Shown here one piece after another: positions 23,389 through 35,166 of a stretch of 64,000 nt of DNA (within the stretch, counting starts at the first letter, position 1; the number at the start of each line of letters is the position of its first letter). The translations under genes were made by a program, and so were the position numbers. The notes beneath the pieces are model-generated. The model was not told the DNA's origin and made no database searches. It was given only the letters and a program-made list of their open reading frames with translations. Source of the stretch: Cotesia glomerata (lineage: Eukaryota; Arthropoda; Insecta; Hymenoptera; Braconidae); contig NC_058160.1 in assembly GCF_020080835.1 (NCBI RefSeq), forward strand, positions 8,993,515-9,057,514, given 5' to 3'.

Positions 23389-25366
23389 TTATATAACATA
23401 TTTTTATTTAGCATCCATTACTTTCGGCGTCTCAGGAATTTTATCGACTCAAATGTCAGTGATGGAATTTCCCGATGTCTTGCCTTACAGGGCATGGATT
23501 CCCTACAATTATTCAAAACCGATTATTTTCCAAGCTACAGCAGCTTCTCAATTGATAACCTTTTTTATTTGCGCGTATATTCACGTTGGATTTGACACTA
23601 CGTACATTGGAATGATGATGTGCGTTTCTGTTCAAGTGTGCGTTTTAGAACACCGGCTTGGAAAAATAATCTGGAACATAAAGAAATTGATATCTAATGA
23701 TAAGACTCTCGACATTAATGACGTGCAAAATGCATGCAATACACTTATCGCAGAATGGATTGATCATCACAACGGTCTTTTAAGGTTTGTATACTTCAAT
23801 AATTACAACTAGCAACCTTGCAATCACTATGTGACTGCCGTGAGTTGTGAACTGTAAATAAATAAAATTTTGCTTTTTTAAATAATGACTTTTGTTAAAT
23901 TGCACTGTACTTTCTTAACTATTGACGTTTTTAAAGATATAAGCTCATCCTGATATTATAATCATCAAGAGCTTTCATTTAAGTACCCACATGCATTTTG
24001 ATATATTTTTCATATATAACTATTAATTTTAAAGATAGAAGCTCACCTCAATGATACACTCATCAAGAGCCCCCATGAAAAAAAAAAAAATAAAAAAAAA
24101 ATATATGTCGAGATATATAAAAAATATGTATAGTAAATATATTTTTAATAACTAACTTTTGGCCGATTTTCATATATATTTTATATATTTCAAATATATT
24201 TTAGATATATTTAAGATATACCGGCCAAAATTTAGTTATTAAAAATATATTTACTATACATAATTAATATATTTTTTATAGATTTTTAATATATTTAAAA
24301 TATATTTTTCATGTATTTCGACATATATTTTTTTTTCATGGGGGAGCTTTCATTTGAGTACCCACATGCATTTTGATATATTTTTCATATATCATATTTA
24401 TAAATATATGAAAAAATGATGTGGATACTTAAATTGAAGGTCTCGATGAGTGTAATGTCGGGGTGAGTTTATATCTTTAAAAATTTCAATAGTTCATATG
24501 ATACAAAGTTATTTCTTAATTATGATGTATCTAGAAATAGAGAATTTTCGAATGCAGCCTAAATACTTATCATAATAAATTGACTATCGGTGAGAATGAT
24601 ATGAAACCTTGAAAAGGCACAAATTCAAGTCAAGACCTTTGCAATGACACTAAATTTCACGAAAAAACCGATTTTATCACATGACTACCCTGGAAAAAAA
24701 ACTTTTTTATTCTCTTAATAATAAAGATTATCAATTTTTTAAAATTTCAGATTGTCAAAAAGTATTCACGAGATATTTTCTGGGGCGATATTTTTTCAGT
24801 ATTACCTGAGTCCAACTCAAATTTGCATTATTGTTTATACTATGTCCAACGTTCCGTTACTCTCTGGTATATTTATCAACGAAGTGCCGTTTTTGATCGC
24901 AACCGTAGTACAAATATTCACACTTTGCATGATAGCTCACAAAGTTACACTCAACGTATACTTAAAATAAAATTAAAACCATCAGTTAATTTTGTTAATA
25001 CAAAAAATTATTATTCAAGTTCGACGATCTCAATTACTCTGTCTACTGTATCGAATGGTTTGACCTGAATACTTATCTTCAAAAATCAATTGTTATAATT
25101 ATTTCAAAAACATTGAAGCCAGTCATCTTTAAATCGGGTTATTTTGTAACACTATCGCTCGAATCACTCAAACATGTAAGCAAATTTTTTAATTTTTGAT
25201 ATTAATCATCAGAAAGTAAGAAGAAAACGAGGCGCCGAAACAAAAAATAATTTAAAAAATACTTTTTGCTTCGCTTTGTCACTTTTTCTATATTTCATTT
25301 AATACCAGCGATTTTTATCTTCAGGTGATGAAATTATCATACTCCATTTATAATCTTCTTCAGTGA
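23389..25366 (+). pseudogene. OR5: odorant receptor lacking exon 1
   Basis: Exons 2-5 are open and correctly spliced: 23389-23784, 24751-24955, 25020-25175, 25325-25366. No exon 1 with the GLWRP signature exists between OR4 and here. The flank that should precede it (to 21734) is joined to foreign DNA and a retrotransposon tail. Exon 2 has LPYRAWIPYNYS, exon 3 CMIAHKVTLN, and exon 5 matches OR4 exactly. About 120 N-terminal residues are missing, so a working receptor is unlikely unless OR4 exon 1 is spliced to it. No internal stop suggests recent loss. Confidence 0.85.
23809..24727 (-). mobile_element. Helitron family 1 copy in OR5 intron 2
   Basis: Reverse orientation: A|CTAG at 23809 with the GCAATCACTATGTGACTGC hairpin, ending GA|T at 24727. 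The same intron of OR4 (20524-20590) continues from the shared TATACTTCAATAATTACAA without it, so the insertion post-dates the duplication. It contains an inverted AT-rich block at 24080-24350. Confidence 0.78.
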
Positions 25367-25559
25367 TTTACTCCACTGTGGAAATTGAGCAGAATCTATC
25401 GCTAGTTAAATTAATAGGCATTTTTATGTAGCTGTTGTTTATTATTAAATAAATATTATATTTTAGAATAGATTACTGTCAGTGAAAATAATTATATTTT
25501 ACTAGTTTTACTGTTCAGCTTCACTGGATTTAAAAATCTAAAAATTTTTCCGGACAATA

Positions 25560-26025
25560 ATTTTAAAAAAATAAATTAAGAAAAAAAATTTACCATAATC
25601 ATGAAGATTTATCATCTTCTGACAATAACCGACTAAAATATTAATCAGGACAGACTGAATATAATTGTCAAGTATAAAGTTTCAAACGGAACTGTCGTCT
25701 CAGTAAAATTATATCAACAACTGGCCCCTTCTACTATGAGACAAATTAACAAAACCTAAGAATAGCCTTAAATTAAAAATTCACCGAATTGTTCTCTCAA
25801 TAATTCAAACCCTTTTCTGCAATTTTCAGTATTACAAACTTGCTTTCAAATTTTCAAAATTTACCTAAATCGCCGCAATTTCTCCTATAGATAATCGCAG
25901 CAATTTGAATTATAAATTCGCGCAATAAATAATTAATCAGCAACTGAGACTAAGAACAGATTGTCTTCGTGCGTTCAGTCTTACAATAACTTGCATACCC
26001 TCCTATTCTCATTAGAATCAATACG
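25560..26025 (+). promoter_or_regulatory. Conserved 5' flank of OR6
   Basis: Nearly identical to the orphan flank at 21420-21734 and similar to the flanks of OR4 and OR7. It holds GCCGCAATTTCTCCTATAG and GATAATCGCAGCAATTTGAA at about 25870-25915, and ends in ATCAATACG directly before the ATG, as also seen in OR4 and OR7. Confidence 0.5.
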
Positions 26026-29000
26026 ATGGAAAATACTCCCTTCACATACAGTCTTATCATACTGACTCTGCTAGGCCTTTGGCGACCCATCAATTGGCGA
26101 GGCTGCAAGTCTTTACTTTACAATACTTACACCTGCTTTATCATCTTCAACAATATTTTCTTCATAACAACTGAGTTTATAGACATAGTTTTATCCAGCA
26201 AGACAGTCGACGATTTCACTCAAGGTCTCGCCAAAATGTTGGGAGTCGTCGCTGCAACTGGAAAAATATTTGGAGTTATTATAAACCGTAATTTAATTCT
26301 GGAAGCTATTGATGTTTTAAATTTGAAACCTTTTAAAGTCAGCGACGATCATGAAGAAGATATTCTAAAGAAATACGTAAGACTTTCAAAGTAAGTTGAC
26401 GCTTTCTATTTATATATTAATAAAAAATAATATTTTACAGCTCGAGCGGTTGCAATAAACTTCAAAAAGTTTAGTAACATATTTTTATGTTGCTTTTTAC
26501 ACAGTTGGAGCTGCGGTTATTCTGGAAACCTCAATATCGATTATAGAAATTCCTGGAGTTCTGCCTTACAGGGCATGGTTCCCTTACGATTATACAAAGA
26601 AAAATATCTTTCTTACTACTGCTGTCCATCAATTGTATACATTTTTTATTGATACGTGGATTCATGTTGCCTTTGACACCCTTTACGTAGGATCGATGCT
26701 GTGCATCTCCAGTCATGTAAGTGTTCTGGAGTATCGCCTTGGAAAAACTGTCTTCGATATGAACAAAATTAATGATTTGGTGGTGAACACTGATGTCGTT
26801 AATAATGCATGTAATATTCTCATCGCTCAATGGATTAATCATCATAACGAAGTTTTGAGGTGAGTATAAAAAATTTTATGCGAAATTTAAATCCGATTCA
26901 TAAATTATAAGTGAAAAAATTATTATTTTATAAAAAATTAAATTTTAAAATTTTATTCTGACAAAATTGTTGGAATTGTTTAAATGTTATGCGAGATACA
27001 CGTTATTTATTTTTTTATTCAATTATCTTCTTCTATTTATTATTATATTATTACCATCTCTCTCCACAATTTGTGTATTTAAAAATTAATTAATTAAAAA
27101 TTTTATTTAATAAAGAAGATATTTTTTATTTTTGCTATTTATAATCTCAATAATAATATACTAGCAACCTTGAAGTCACTATGTGACTTGTGAACTATAA
27201 ATAAATAAAATTTTGCTTTTTTAAATAATGACTTTTGTTAAATTGCACTGTACTTTCTTAAATTTTGACGTTTTTAAAGACATAAGCTCATCCCGATGTT
27301 ACACTCATCAAGAGCTTTCATTTGAGTACCCACATACATTTTGATGTATACATATATAATATATATAAATACATGAAAAATTGATGTGGGTACTCAAATT
27401 AAAGGTCTCGATGAGTGTAACATCGGGATGAGCTTATATCATTAAAAATGTCAATAGTTCACAAGATACAAGGTCAATTCTTACTTATGTGTCTAGAGAT
27501 AAGTATTTTCGAATGCAGCCTAAATACTTATCATAATAAATTAACTATCGGTGAGAATGATATGAAACTTTGAAAAGGCACAAATTCAAATCAAGATCTT
27601 TGCAATGGCACTAAATTTCACTAAAAAAAAACCGATTTTATCATATAACTATCTTGAAGACAAAATTTTTCTTATTCTCTTAATAATATAGATGAAAATT
27701 TGAATCTAAAACTGTAGTTTTTTGAATTCTTCTTTTTAAATATATTTTAATCAGGCTGGCAATAGCTTAATCGGCTCGTTACCTACATTTCGAAAAGGTG
27801 GGACCAGGGTTCGAATCCGGCACGCACCAATATTTTTCAGTGAATATAAATTAAAAGAATATGTGCGATACATTGCCAGCCTCTGTACTGGCATGGGTTT
27901 TCTCTGTGGTTTCCCCATGTTACTATTCCAACAGCCTATAAAAAGAGGTGAAGAATAGGGTAAATGCAGTACAGAAAGCACAAGTCGGTCTACAGCCGCA
28001 GTGAAAATAAGGAAAAAATATGTGAATGAGATAAAATATGTGCGAAAATATAAAGTTGATAATAAGGAAAATATAGGAGTGAAACGGGATGTGCTGAGGT
28101 CCAACGAACTGAGAATAATTTGAAAGTACCAATCAGCCTTGTAAAAACTAATTCCGGTATACAATTAAAATGTGATTATTATTATTATTTATATTTTAAT
28201 CTTCGGAGAATTAATTAAAAAAACTGGTTTGATTTTGGACAAATGAAATTTCATAATTTTTGGTTTTTTAATTTTATAAAATTAAAATTTTGAATTTTAA
28301 TCAATGATTTTAAGATTTATTTTTTAACATTAATTTTTTTTTAAGAAAAAAAATTTTTTTTAATTTTCTGGGAAGGTATATTGAAAAAAAATGAAATAAT
28401 CACAATTTTATTCATTAGATAAAGTAATTAAAAGTTAAAAAATTAACTGATTGTTAAATTTTTTATAATTAAAAAATTTTTTTTTCAATTTTGAAAAAAT
28501 ATAAATTATTAAAATAAACTGTTGGAATATTTAAATAAAAAATAAAAAATGAAATTTTTTAGATACTCCAGAGAAGTCCATGAAATATTTTCAGGAGCAA
28601 TATTTCTAAATTATTGTTTAAGTTCAACTCAAATTTGTATAACTGCCTGCAACTTAGCGAATCTTTCCGCAAGTTCGAACGAATTTAAGAGTGAAATGAT
28701 GTTTTTTATTGCATTGGTAATGCAAATATTTATGATTACTATGGCAGCTCATCAAGTTATCCTCAAAGTGCGTTTTTCATAAGTAAAAAAAAAATCTTTA
28801 TCTCTTAATCTATTGAAACTTAAAATTATCTTTACCAGTTTGAAGATCTAAATTTCTCAGCGTACAGTACCGATTGGACAAACTTAAACGCAAGAACAAA
28901 AAAATCACTTGTCTTCATTATTTTACAAACATTGAAGCCTGTTGTATTTTCACTGGGATATTTTGTTAATTTATCGCTCGAGACATTTGAACAAGTAAGC

Positions 29001-29107
29001 CAATTTTAAAATAACATTTTTCTTCAGTTTCACCCTTGCTTTTTACAAAAGAAAATGTTTTACAGGTGATTAAATTGTCGTACTCCATTTATAATCTTCT
29101 CCAATAA
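26026..29107 (+). CDS. OR6: odorant receptor, intact
   Basis: Odorant receptor, 385 aa. Exons: 26026-26390, 26470-26859, 28563-28767, 28839-28994, 29066-29107. Exon 1 opens ENTPFTYSLIILTLLGLWRP. Exon 2 has LPYRAWFPYDYT and ends in an AG split codon. Exon 3 ends MAAHQVILK, exon 4 has KPVVFSLGYFVNLSLE, and exon 5 is VIKLSYSIYNLLQ. Intron 2 (1.7 kb) contains a Helitron and a SINE. Closest relatives are OR4, OR5 and OR7 by the 5' flank and exon 1. Confidence 0.92.
27161..27692 (-). mobile_element. Helitron family 1 copy in OR6 intron 2
   Basis: Reverse orientation, A|CTAG at 27161 to GA|T at 27692. A compact 532-bp copy with both arms of the internal inverted repeat (ATGTTACACTCATCAAGAG and its complement) around an ATAT core. 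It is close to the minimal form of the family. Confidence 0.78.
27753..28195 (+). mobile_element. tRNA-derived SINE
   Basis: The head at 27753-27830 has the A-box-like segment TAGCTTAATCGGC and the B box GGGTTCGAATCC. The body at about 27870-27940 contains CTGGCATGGGTTTTCTCTG and a related repeat, and the tail ends in (ATT)n near 28175-28190. It is about 440 bp in OR6 intron 2. Pol III promoter plus simple-repeat tail is the SINE layout. The family was not identified. Confidence 0.65.
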
Positions 29108-29399
29108 GCGTCCTAGATTGAGAAAATAAATAATTGCTAATTAAAACGATAGTCACTGCTTGATGTAGTGTAAAAATTATATTAGATGTTAAAATTATAA
29201 AAAGAGTATTATTTTTATGTATTGTAAGTTTGTAGAAAGCTATTTTAGTCATAAATATACAATATAAAACAAATTTATGATTACTAACTTAAGCTTCAAA
29301 CAATACTATTATTTTCAACAAAAAAAATTTTTTTTTTAATTCTACCAAGCTCTTTAATTTTCTTTTTTTTTCTATTAGATTAAATAAAACTAGCAACCT

Positions 29400-29922
29400 T
29401 GAGTTGTGGACTATAAATCAATAAAATTTTGCTTCATTAAATTAATGACTATTGTTAAATTGCACTGTACTTTTTTAAACATTGACATTTTTAAAAATAT
29501 AAGCTCATCCCGATGTTACACGCATCAAGAGCTTTCATTTGAGTACCCACATGCATTTTTGATATATTTTTCATAAATACATATATATAATATATATAAA
29601 TATATGAAAAATTGAGGTGGGTACTCAAATTGAAGGTCTTGATGAGTGTAACATCGGGATGAGCTTATATCTTTAAATATGTCAATAGTTCACGAGATAC
29701 AAGGTCATTTCTTAATTATGTGTCTAGAGATAGAGCATTTTCGAATGCAGCCTAAATACTTATCATCATAAATTGACTATTAGTGAGAATGATATGAAAC
29801 CATAAAAAGGCACAACTCCAGATCAAGAATTTTCCAACGATACCAAATTTAACCATAAAAACCCGTTTTATCATATAAATACACTGGCCACAAAATGTTG
29901 TTTATTCTTTTAATAATATAGA
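29400..29922 (-). mobile_element. Helitron family 1 copy between OR6 and OR7
   Basis: Reverse orientation, C|CTAG-type left end at 29400 and GA|T right end at 29922, about 520 bp. The 3' hairpin is mostly lost (CTAGCAACCTTGAGTTGTGG). Internal inverted arms are present. Confidence 0.7.
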
Positions 29923-29989
29923 TTAATAATTTTTTTTTAATTAAAATTAAAAATAAAAACTTAATCAAGACAAACTGAAGAAAATTATC

Positions 29990-30336
29990 AAACGTTAAAT
30001 TTCAATTGAAATTGTCTCAATAAAATTCTACTGACAACTGACTACTTCTATTTTACGTAAAATTAACAAAAGCCAGCATTAGCTAACAATTTTCAATGTT
30101 CCAATTTGTTCTCTCAATAATTCAAACCCTTTTCCGCAATTTTCAGTATTACAAACTTCCTTTAAACACAAATTTTCAAAATTAACCTAATCGCCGCAAT
30201 TTCTCTTATAGATAATCGCAGCAATTTGAATTATAAAAGCTACTTAATAATTAATGCGCGACTGATTCCGAAAACAGAGACTTTTTTCCATAGACTCATT
30301 GTTAGTTCTAAACCAACCGAGTTTAAAATCAATACG
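29990..30336 (+). promoter_or_regulatory. Conserved 5' flank of OR7
   Basis: Shares TTGTTCTCTCAATAATTCAA, GCCGCAATTTCT and GATAATCGCAGCAATTTGAA with the flanks of OR4 and OR6. ATCAATACG immediately precedes the ATG. An upstream in-frame ATG at 30226 lies within this shared flank and is not the likely start. Confidence 0.5.
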
Positions 30337-33280
30337 ATGGCCGGTTCCATCTTACCCCATAGTTTCTTTATATTGACTCTGGTCGGTCTCTGGCGGCCGC
30401 TCGAATGGCGGGGCTGGAAATTTCTTCTCTACAATTCATACAGTTGTTTTGTAGTGTTGACTAATTTTGCATTCACACTTACCGAATTTCTAGACCTAGT
30501 TTTAGTGAGCTCCACTGTCAATGAATTCACCAGCAATTTATCAATGATGTTAGCGATGGTCGCTGCTTGCGGAAAAATAGTTGGCGTTCTCTGTAATAGA
30601 AGACAAATTATCAGAGCTTTGGAAAACTTGCAAAAAAATCCTTTTAAGCCTCGTGATCAGAAAGAAGAAATGATTCTTCAGAAATTCGCAGATACTAGCA
30701 GGTATTTATAATTGATTTTTTGTTTTTTTTTATTAAGATGCGCGGAAAAGAATCTTGAAAAAATTACATTAAAAAATGGATAATTTAGCATTAGAAAATT
30801 TATTAATTTTACAATAAAAATATGCCTAGTTTACGGTGAAAAAGCGGGAGGGGGCAAAACGGGTAACTCTGAAAACTTTTTATAAATAAATTTTTTTTCT
30901 AAAGTCTCAAAATATTAAAAAATATAGTTTTGTGTCATTTTTTTTAATTAAAAGAAGAAAAAAATTTTTTTATTTGAAAAAAATTTTTTTTTAATTAAAA
31001 TTTATCTTTTTGAATTTTTTTTTTTAAGAAACTTGAAAGAAATATTTTTTTAAAAAGTTTTTTTACTTTTGAAGAATTGACATCATTTTTTGTCAACATA
31101 ATATTATTTATAACGCAATAATTACATTTTCATACCTGTAAATTTAAGTCTTTTTTTGTAAGCATAAAATTTACATTAAAAATGCAAATTTTGCATCACT
31201 ATTTATGTAATTTTCATAGATAATTTTTTTCCGTGTAATAGTGACTTAGAAAATTATCGAACAAGGCGATAAACTCCAAAAAGTTTTATAACCCGTTGCT
31301 ATTGGATATTTTTGACAGTAGGAGTCACAGGAATTTCACTGACCGGAATAATGGAAGCGAAGTTACCTGATGTGCTGCCTTACAGAGGGTGGTTGCCTTT
31401 TAACTATTCCCAGCCAAGCGTTTACTTAATGACCGCGAGTCAACAGATGGTAACATTCTTCATAGGATGCTACGTCGACGTCGGCTTTGACACTTTGTTC
31501 CCCGGAATGATGCTCTACGTTTCTGCGCAAATAAGTATTCTGGAGTACCGGTTCAAAAATGCTGTAAAAATTCTTCATGAATTGGAAATAAATAATTCTG
31601 GCTCTAATCTAATAAAAAATTCAGAAAAAATTCTTATTGGCGACTGGGTTGAGTGTCACAATTCTGTGCTCAGGTTTTTTAAATTTTTATTTCAATTTAA
31701 AATTAAAAATGTTATTTCTTCTTTAAAAGTTAAATCATAAAAAATGAGAATGTAAAGAAAGAATACAAACCCGTTGTATATTTTTTATCAAAATTAAATT
31801 TTGTAGACTGAAAAACAAATTTTATTATCAAAATTTAAATTATTTTTGACAAGAAAAAAATTTTTTTTCTTTCATTTTGAATTTTTCTTATCATTTCTTA
31901 AAATTTAATTTTTTTTTTATTATTATACTTTAGGTTATAATTACGTTGACTGAAGAAAATTTCATAAATCTATTTCTTTTTTATTTCTTCATAACCTTTG
32001 TTTTTGGATTAACTATCATAATCAATATTTATTTTACCTCAAATCCTATTAAATAAAAATTATAAATATATTTTTAATTCAATCTCTATTTCTTCTTAAA
32101 TTTTTATTGAAAATAATTAGACCCCAGGATAATTTTCAAATTTTTCTAAATGAAAAAAAAATTTTCCTATTAAAATTTTAATTATTTTTGACAAAAAAAT
32201 TTTTTTTTTCTTTAATTTTGAATTTTTCTTTTTATTTCTTCTTTAAATTTAATTTTTTTTCTCATTATTATATTTTAGATCGTAATTACATTGACTGAAA
32301 AAAATTTCATAAATCTATTTCTTCTATATTTCTTCATCACCTCTATTTTTGGATTAATTATCAAATTATCATCATCAATATTTATTCTATATTAAATCCT
32401 ATTAAATAAAAATTATAAATATATTTTTAATTTGGTCTCTATTTCTTCTTAAATTTTTATTAAATATAAAAATATTTTCTTATTTTTTAATAGCAAAAAT
32501 TTTCAAGTTTTTCAGATTACATCTACGGAATATTCGCGACGCCTGTTTTCATCCAATATTGCCTGAGTTCAGTGATATTATGCGCTACTGTCTACAGTCT
32601 TTCAACCATCCCAGCGTTTACCTTCGAATTTATAAGCTGTATTGTTTACATAATCACCACGGTGCTCCAAATATTTTTGGTCTGCATGTCGGCGCATCAG
32701 GTGACGCTTCAAGTTAGTTGCAATTTATAATTCCACCCTAAAGATATTTTTTTTACTTATAATTATTATAAAGTCTAAGTAAAAAACACTACCTTACCTT
32801 TTTTGAAATTTTTAATTATTATTAATAATTAATTTGAAGTTTGCAGATCTGAACGACGCTATTTACAATACTGACTGGTTCAAGTTGAGCAATAGCGCTC
32901 AAAAATCGATTATTGTTGTCGCTTTGAAGACTTTCAGGCCAGTTATTTTTATGTCTGGCGGTATTATTACTTTATCACTTGAGTCGTTCAAAAGTGTAAG
33001 ATTTTTTCTTCTTTACCAATTTTTATTAAAGAAATTAAAACAAAAAAAATTTTTTTTAAGATAAATTATTATTTTTAAATTGTAAAAATTTAATTAGTAT
33101 TTTTAAATAATTAAATTTTTCATTTTTATAGACTTGAGTTTTTTTTAATTTAATTTTTTAAACACTTTTAATTTCTTCTGATTAAAAAAATTGAAAAATT
33201 CTTAATTAATAAATTTAATTTTTATTTTTCAGGTAATTAAACTGTCTTACTCTATTTACAACGTTCTTCAACAATCGTAA
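30337..33280 (+). CDS. OR7: odorant receptor, intact
   Basis: Odorant receptor, 387 aa. Exons: 30337-30701, 31284-31673, 32508-32712, 32840-32995, 33233-33280. The start at 30337 (MAGSILPHSFFILTLVGLW) was chosen because it aligns with OR2-OR6; the frame is open 37 codons further upstream, but that part is flank. Exon 2 has LPYRGWLPFNYS, exon 3 CMSAHQVTLQ, and exon 5 VIKLSYSIYNVLQQS. Intron 2 contains a roughly 330-bp tandem duplication (31817-32111 and 32145-32470). Confidence 0.93.
31817..32470. repeat. Tandem duplication in OR7 intron 2
   Basis: Two diverged copies of about 300 bp share AATTTCATAAATCTATTTCT and CAAATCC/TAAATCCTATTAAATAAA blocks. They are non-coding. This is a simple local duplication, with no transposon ends seen. 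Confidence 0.7.
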
Positions 33281-33682
33281 TATTTAAATTACAATAAAAT
33301 AATAATAGTAAAAAAATTAAATGTATTTTAGATCAATATAAAATATTTTTTTTTGAAATCTATTTCTTCTTAAAAAAGTAAACAAAATAAATATTTGTCT
33401 TTAGTTAAGAACTTTTCAGTCCAAGATATTGAATTACAATGACTACCGACAATGTCTTCATCGTCGGCAATTTAATCGATTGTAAAATTACTAAATTATC
33501 TGAGCAATTTTCTAACATCTTCATTAGAAGCTATTACGATTACCATCAATAATTCATGATCAATATTAAGAGAAACATACAATGTCTTCTTACCATTATT
33601 ATCCAACAGCCAGTATGTCGCCAAAAAGCTTGGGGTAAACTAACATTTCCCTCGTCGCAAATAAAACAAACTCTTCCTCACA
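33281..33682. other. OR7-OR8 spacer
   Basis: A 400-bp AT-rich spacer with AATAAA signals near 33292. It must hold the OR8 promoter, but it shares no blocks with the OR4/6/7 flanks. Confidence 0.4.
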
Positions 33683-35134
33683 ATGGATATTCTACCAGAG
33701 TGTTTCTTCATATTCACGTGCATAGGTCTCTGGAAGCCCGCGAGCTGGACTGGCGGGAAATCTATAGCCTACAACTTTTACACACTATTGATGACTTTGA
33801 TACCGAGTTTGTTTGTCATCTCGGGATTCTTTGACTTGATTCTTCTGACTTCAGATATCAGTGAAATTATTGACAACGTTTTTTTGGTACTTACCATTAT
33901 GGCGGGCTGTGGAAAAATGATCAGTGTTGTTGCAAATAAAAATAAAATTTCTAAAATTTTTAATTCGCTGCAAACAAAACCACTCAAGCCTCAAGATGAT
34001 GAAGAAATTATTATTAATGATCAGTATTATAAAATTACTAGGTAAGTTTTTATAAAAATTACTAATAATTAAATATTATCTATATTCTTAAGAGAATAAG
34101 CAAAATTATGTGGCCAGTGTATTTATATGATAAAATGAGTTTTTATGGTTAAATTTATCGTTGGAATGTATCGTTGGAAAAGTGTTGACCTGAAGTTCTG
34201 CCTTTTTATGGTTTCATATCATTTCATCAATAAATTTATGATGATAAGTATTTAGGCTGCGTTCCAAAATGCTCTATCTCTAGATACATAATCAGGAAAT
34301 GACCTTGTATCTTGTGAACTATTGACATTTTTAAAGATATAAGCTCATCCCGATGTTACACTCATCGAGACCTTTCATTTGAGCACCCACATCATTTTTT
34401 CATATATTGATATATATTATGTATATATGTATATATGAAAAATATATCAAAATGCATGTGGGTACTCAAATGAAAGCTCTCAATGAGCGTAACATCAAGA
34501 TAAGCTTACATCTTTAAAAATATCAATAATTAAAAAATGACCTTGTATCTTGTGAACTATTGACATTTTTAAAGATATAAACTCACCCCGACATTACACT
34601 CATCGAGACCTTTCATTTGAGTACCCACATCAATTTTTCATATATTTATATATATTATGTATATATTATATATGAAAAATACATCAAAATGCATATGGGT
34701 ACTCAAATGGAAGCTCTTTATGAGTGTAACATCGGGACGAGTTTATATCTTCTAAAACATCGATAGTTAAAAAAGTACAGTGCAATTTAACAAAAGTCAT
34801 TATTTAATAAAATAAAATTTTATTTGTTTATATTTCACAAGTCACGGCAGTCACATAGTAACTGCAAGGTTGCTAGTTTTAATTATTAGTGAAAAAAAAA
34901 TTTTTTTTCAAATTAATAATTTTTGTTTTAATTAAAAAAAATTAAATAGTTAATTTTTAACTTCCCGCTAAGAAAATCGAAGATTTTCAAAAATCGGGAA
35001 GTTATTGTTTTCACCCCGTTTTGCAAAAATCGAGTTTTCATCAGATCTCGACGTTTGAAGGTCACAGGAAGCTTCCCTGACTATCCCCGCGAGGTTGTCA
35101 TTGTGTCTGTATGTGTGTGTGTGTGTGTGGGTGT

Positions 35135-35166
<32 letters not shown>

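Noticed and set aside
30226..30336. N-terminal extension of OR7 by 37 codons
   Set aside because: The segment is homologous to the non-coding 5' flank of OR4 and OR6, and the ATG at 30337 aligns with the family start.
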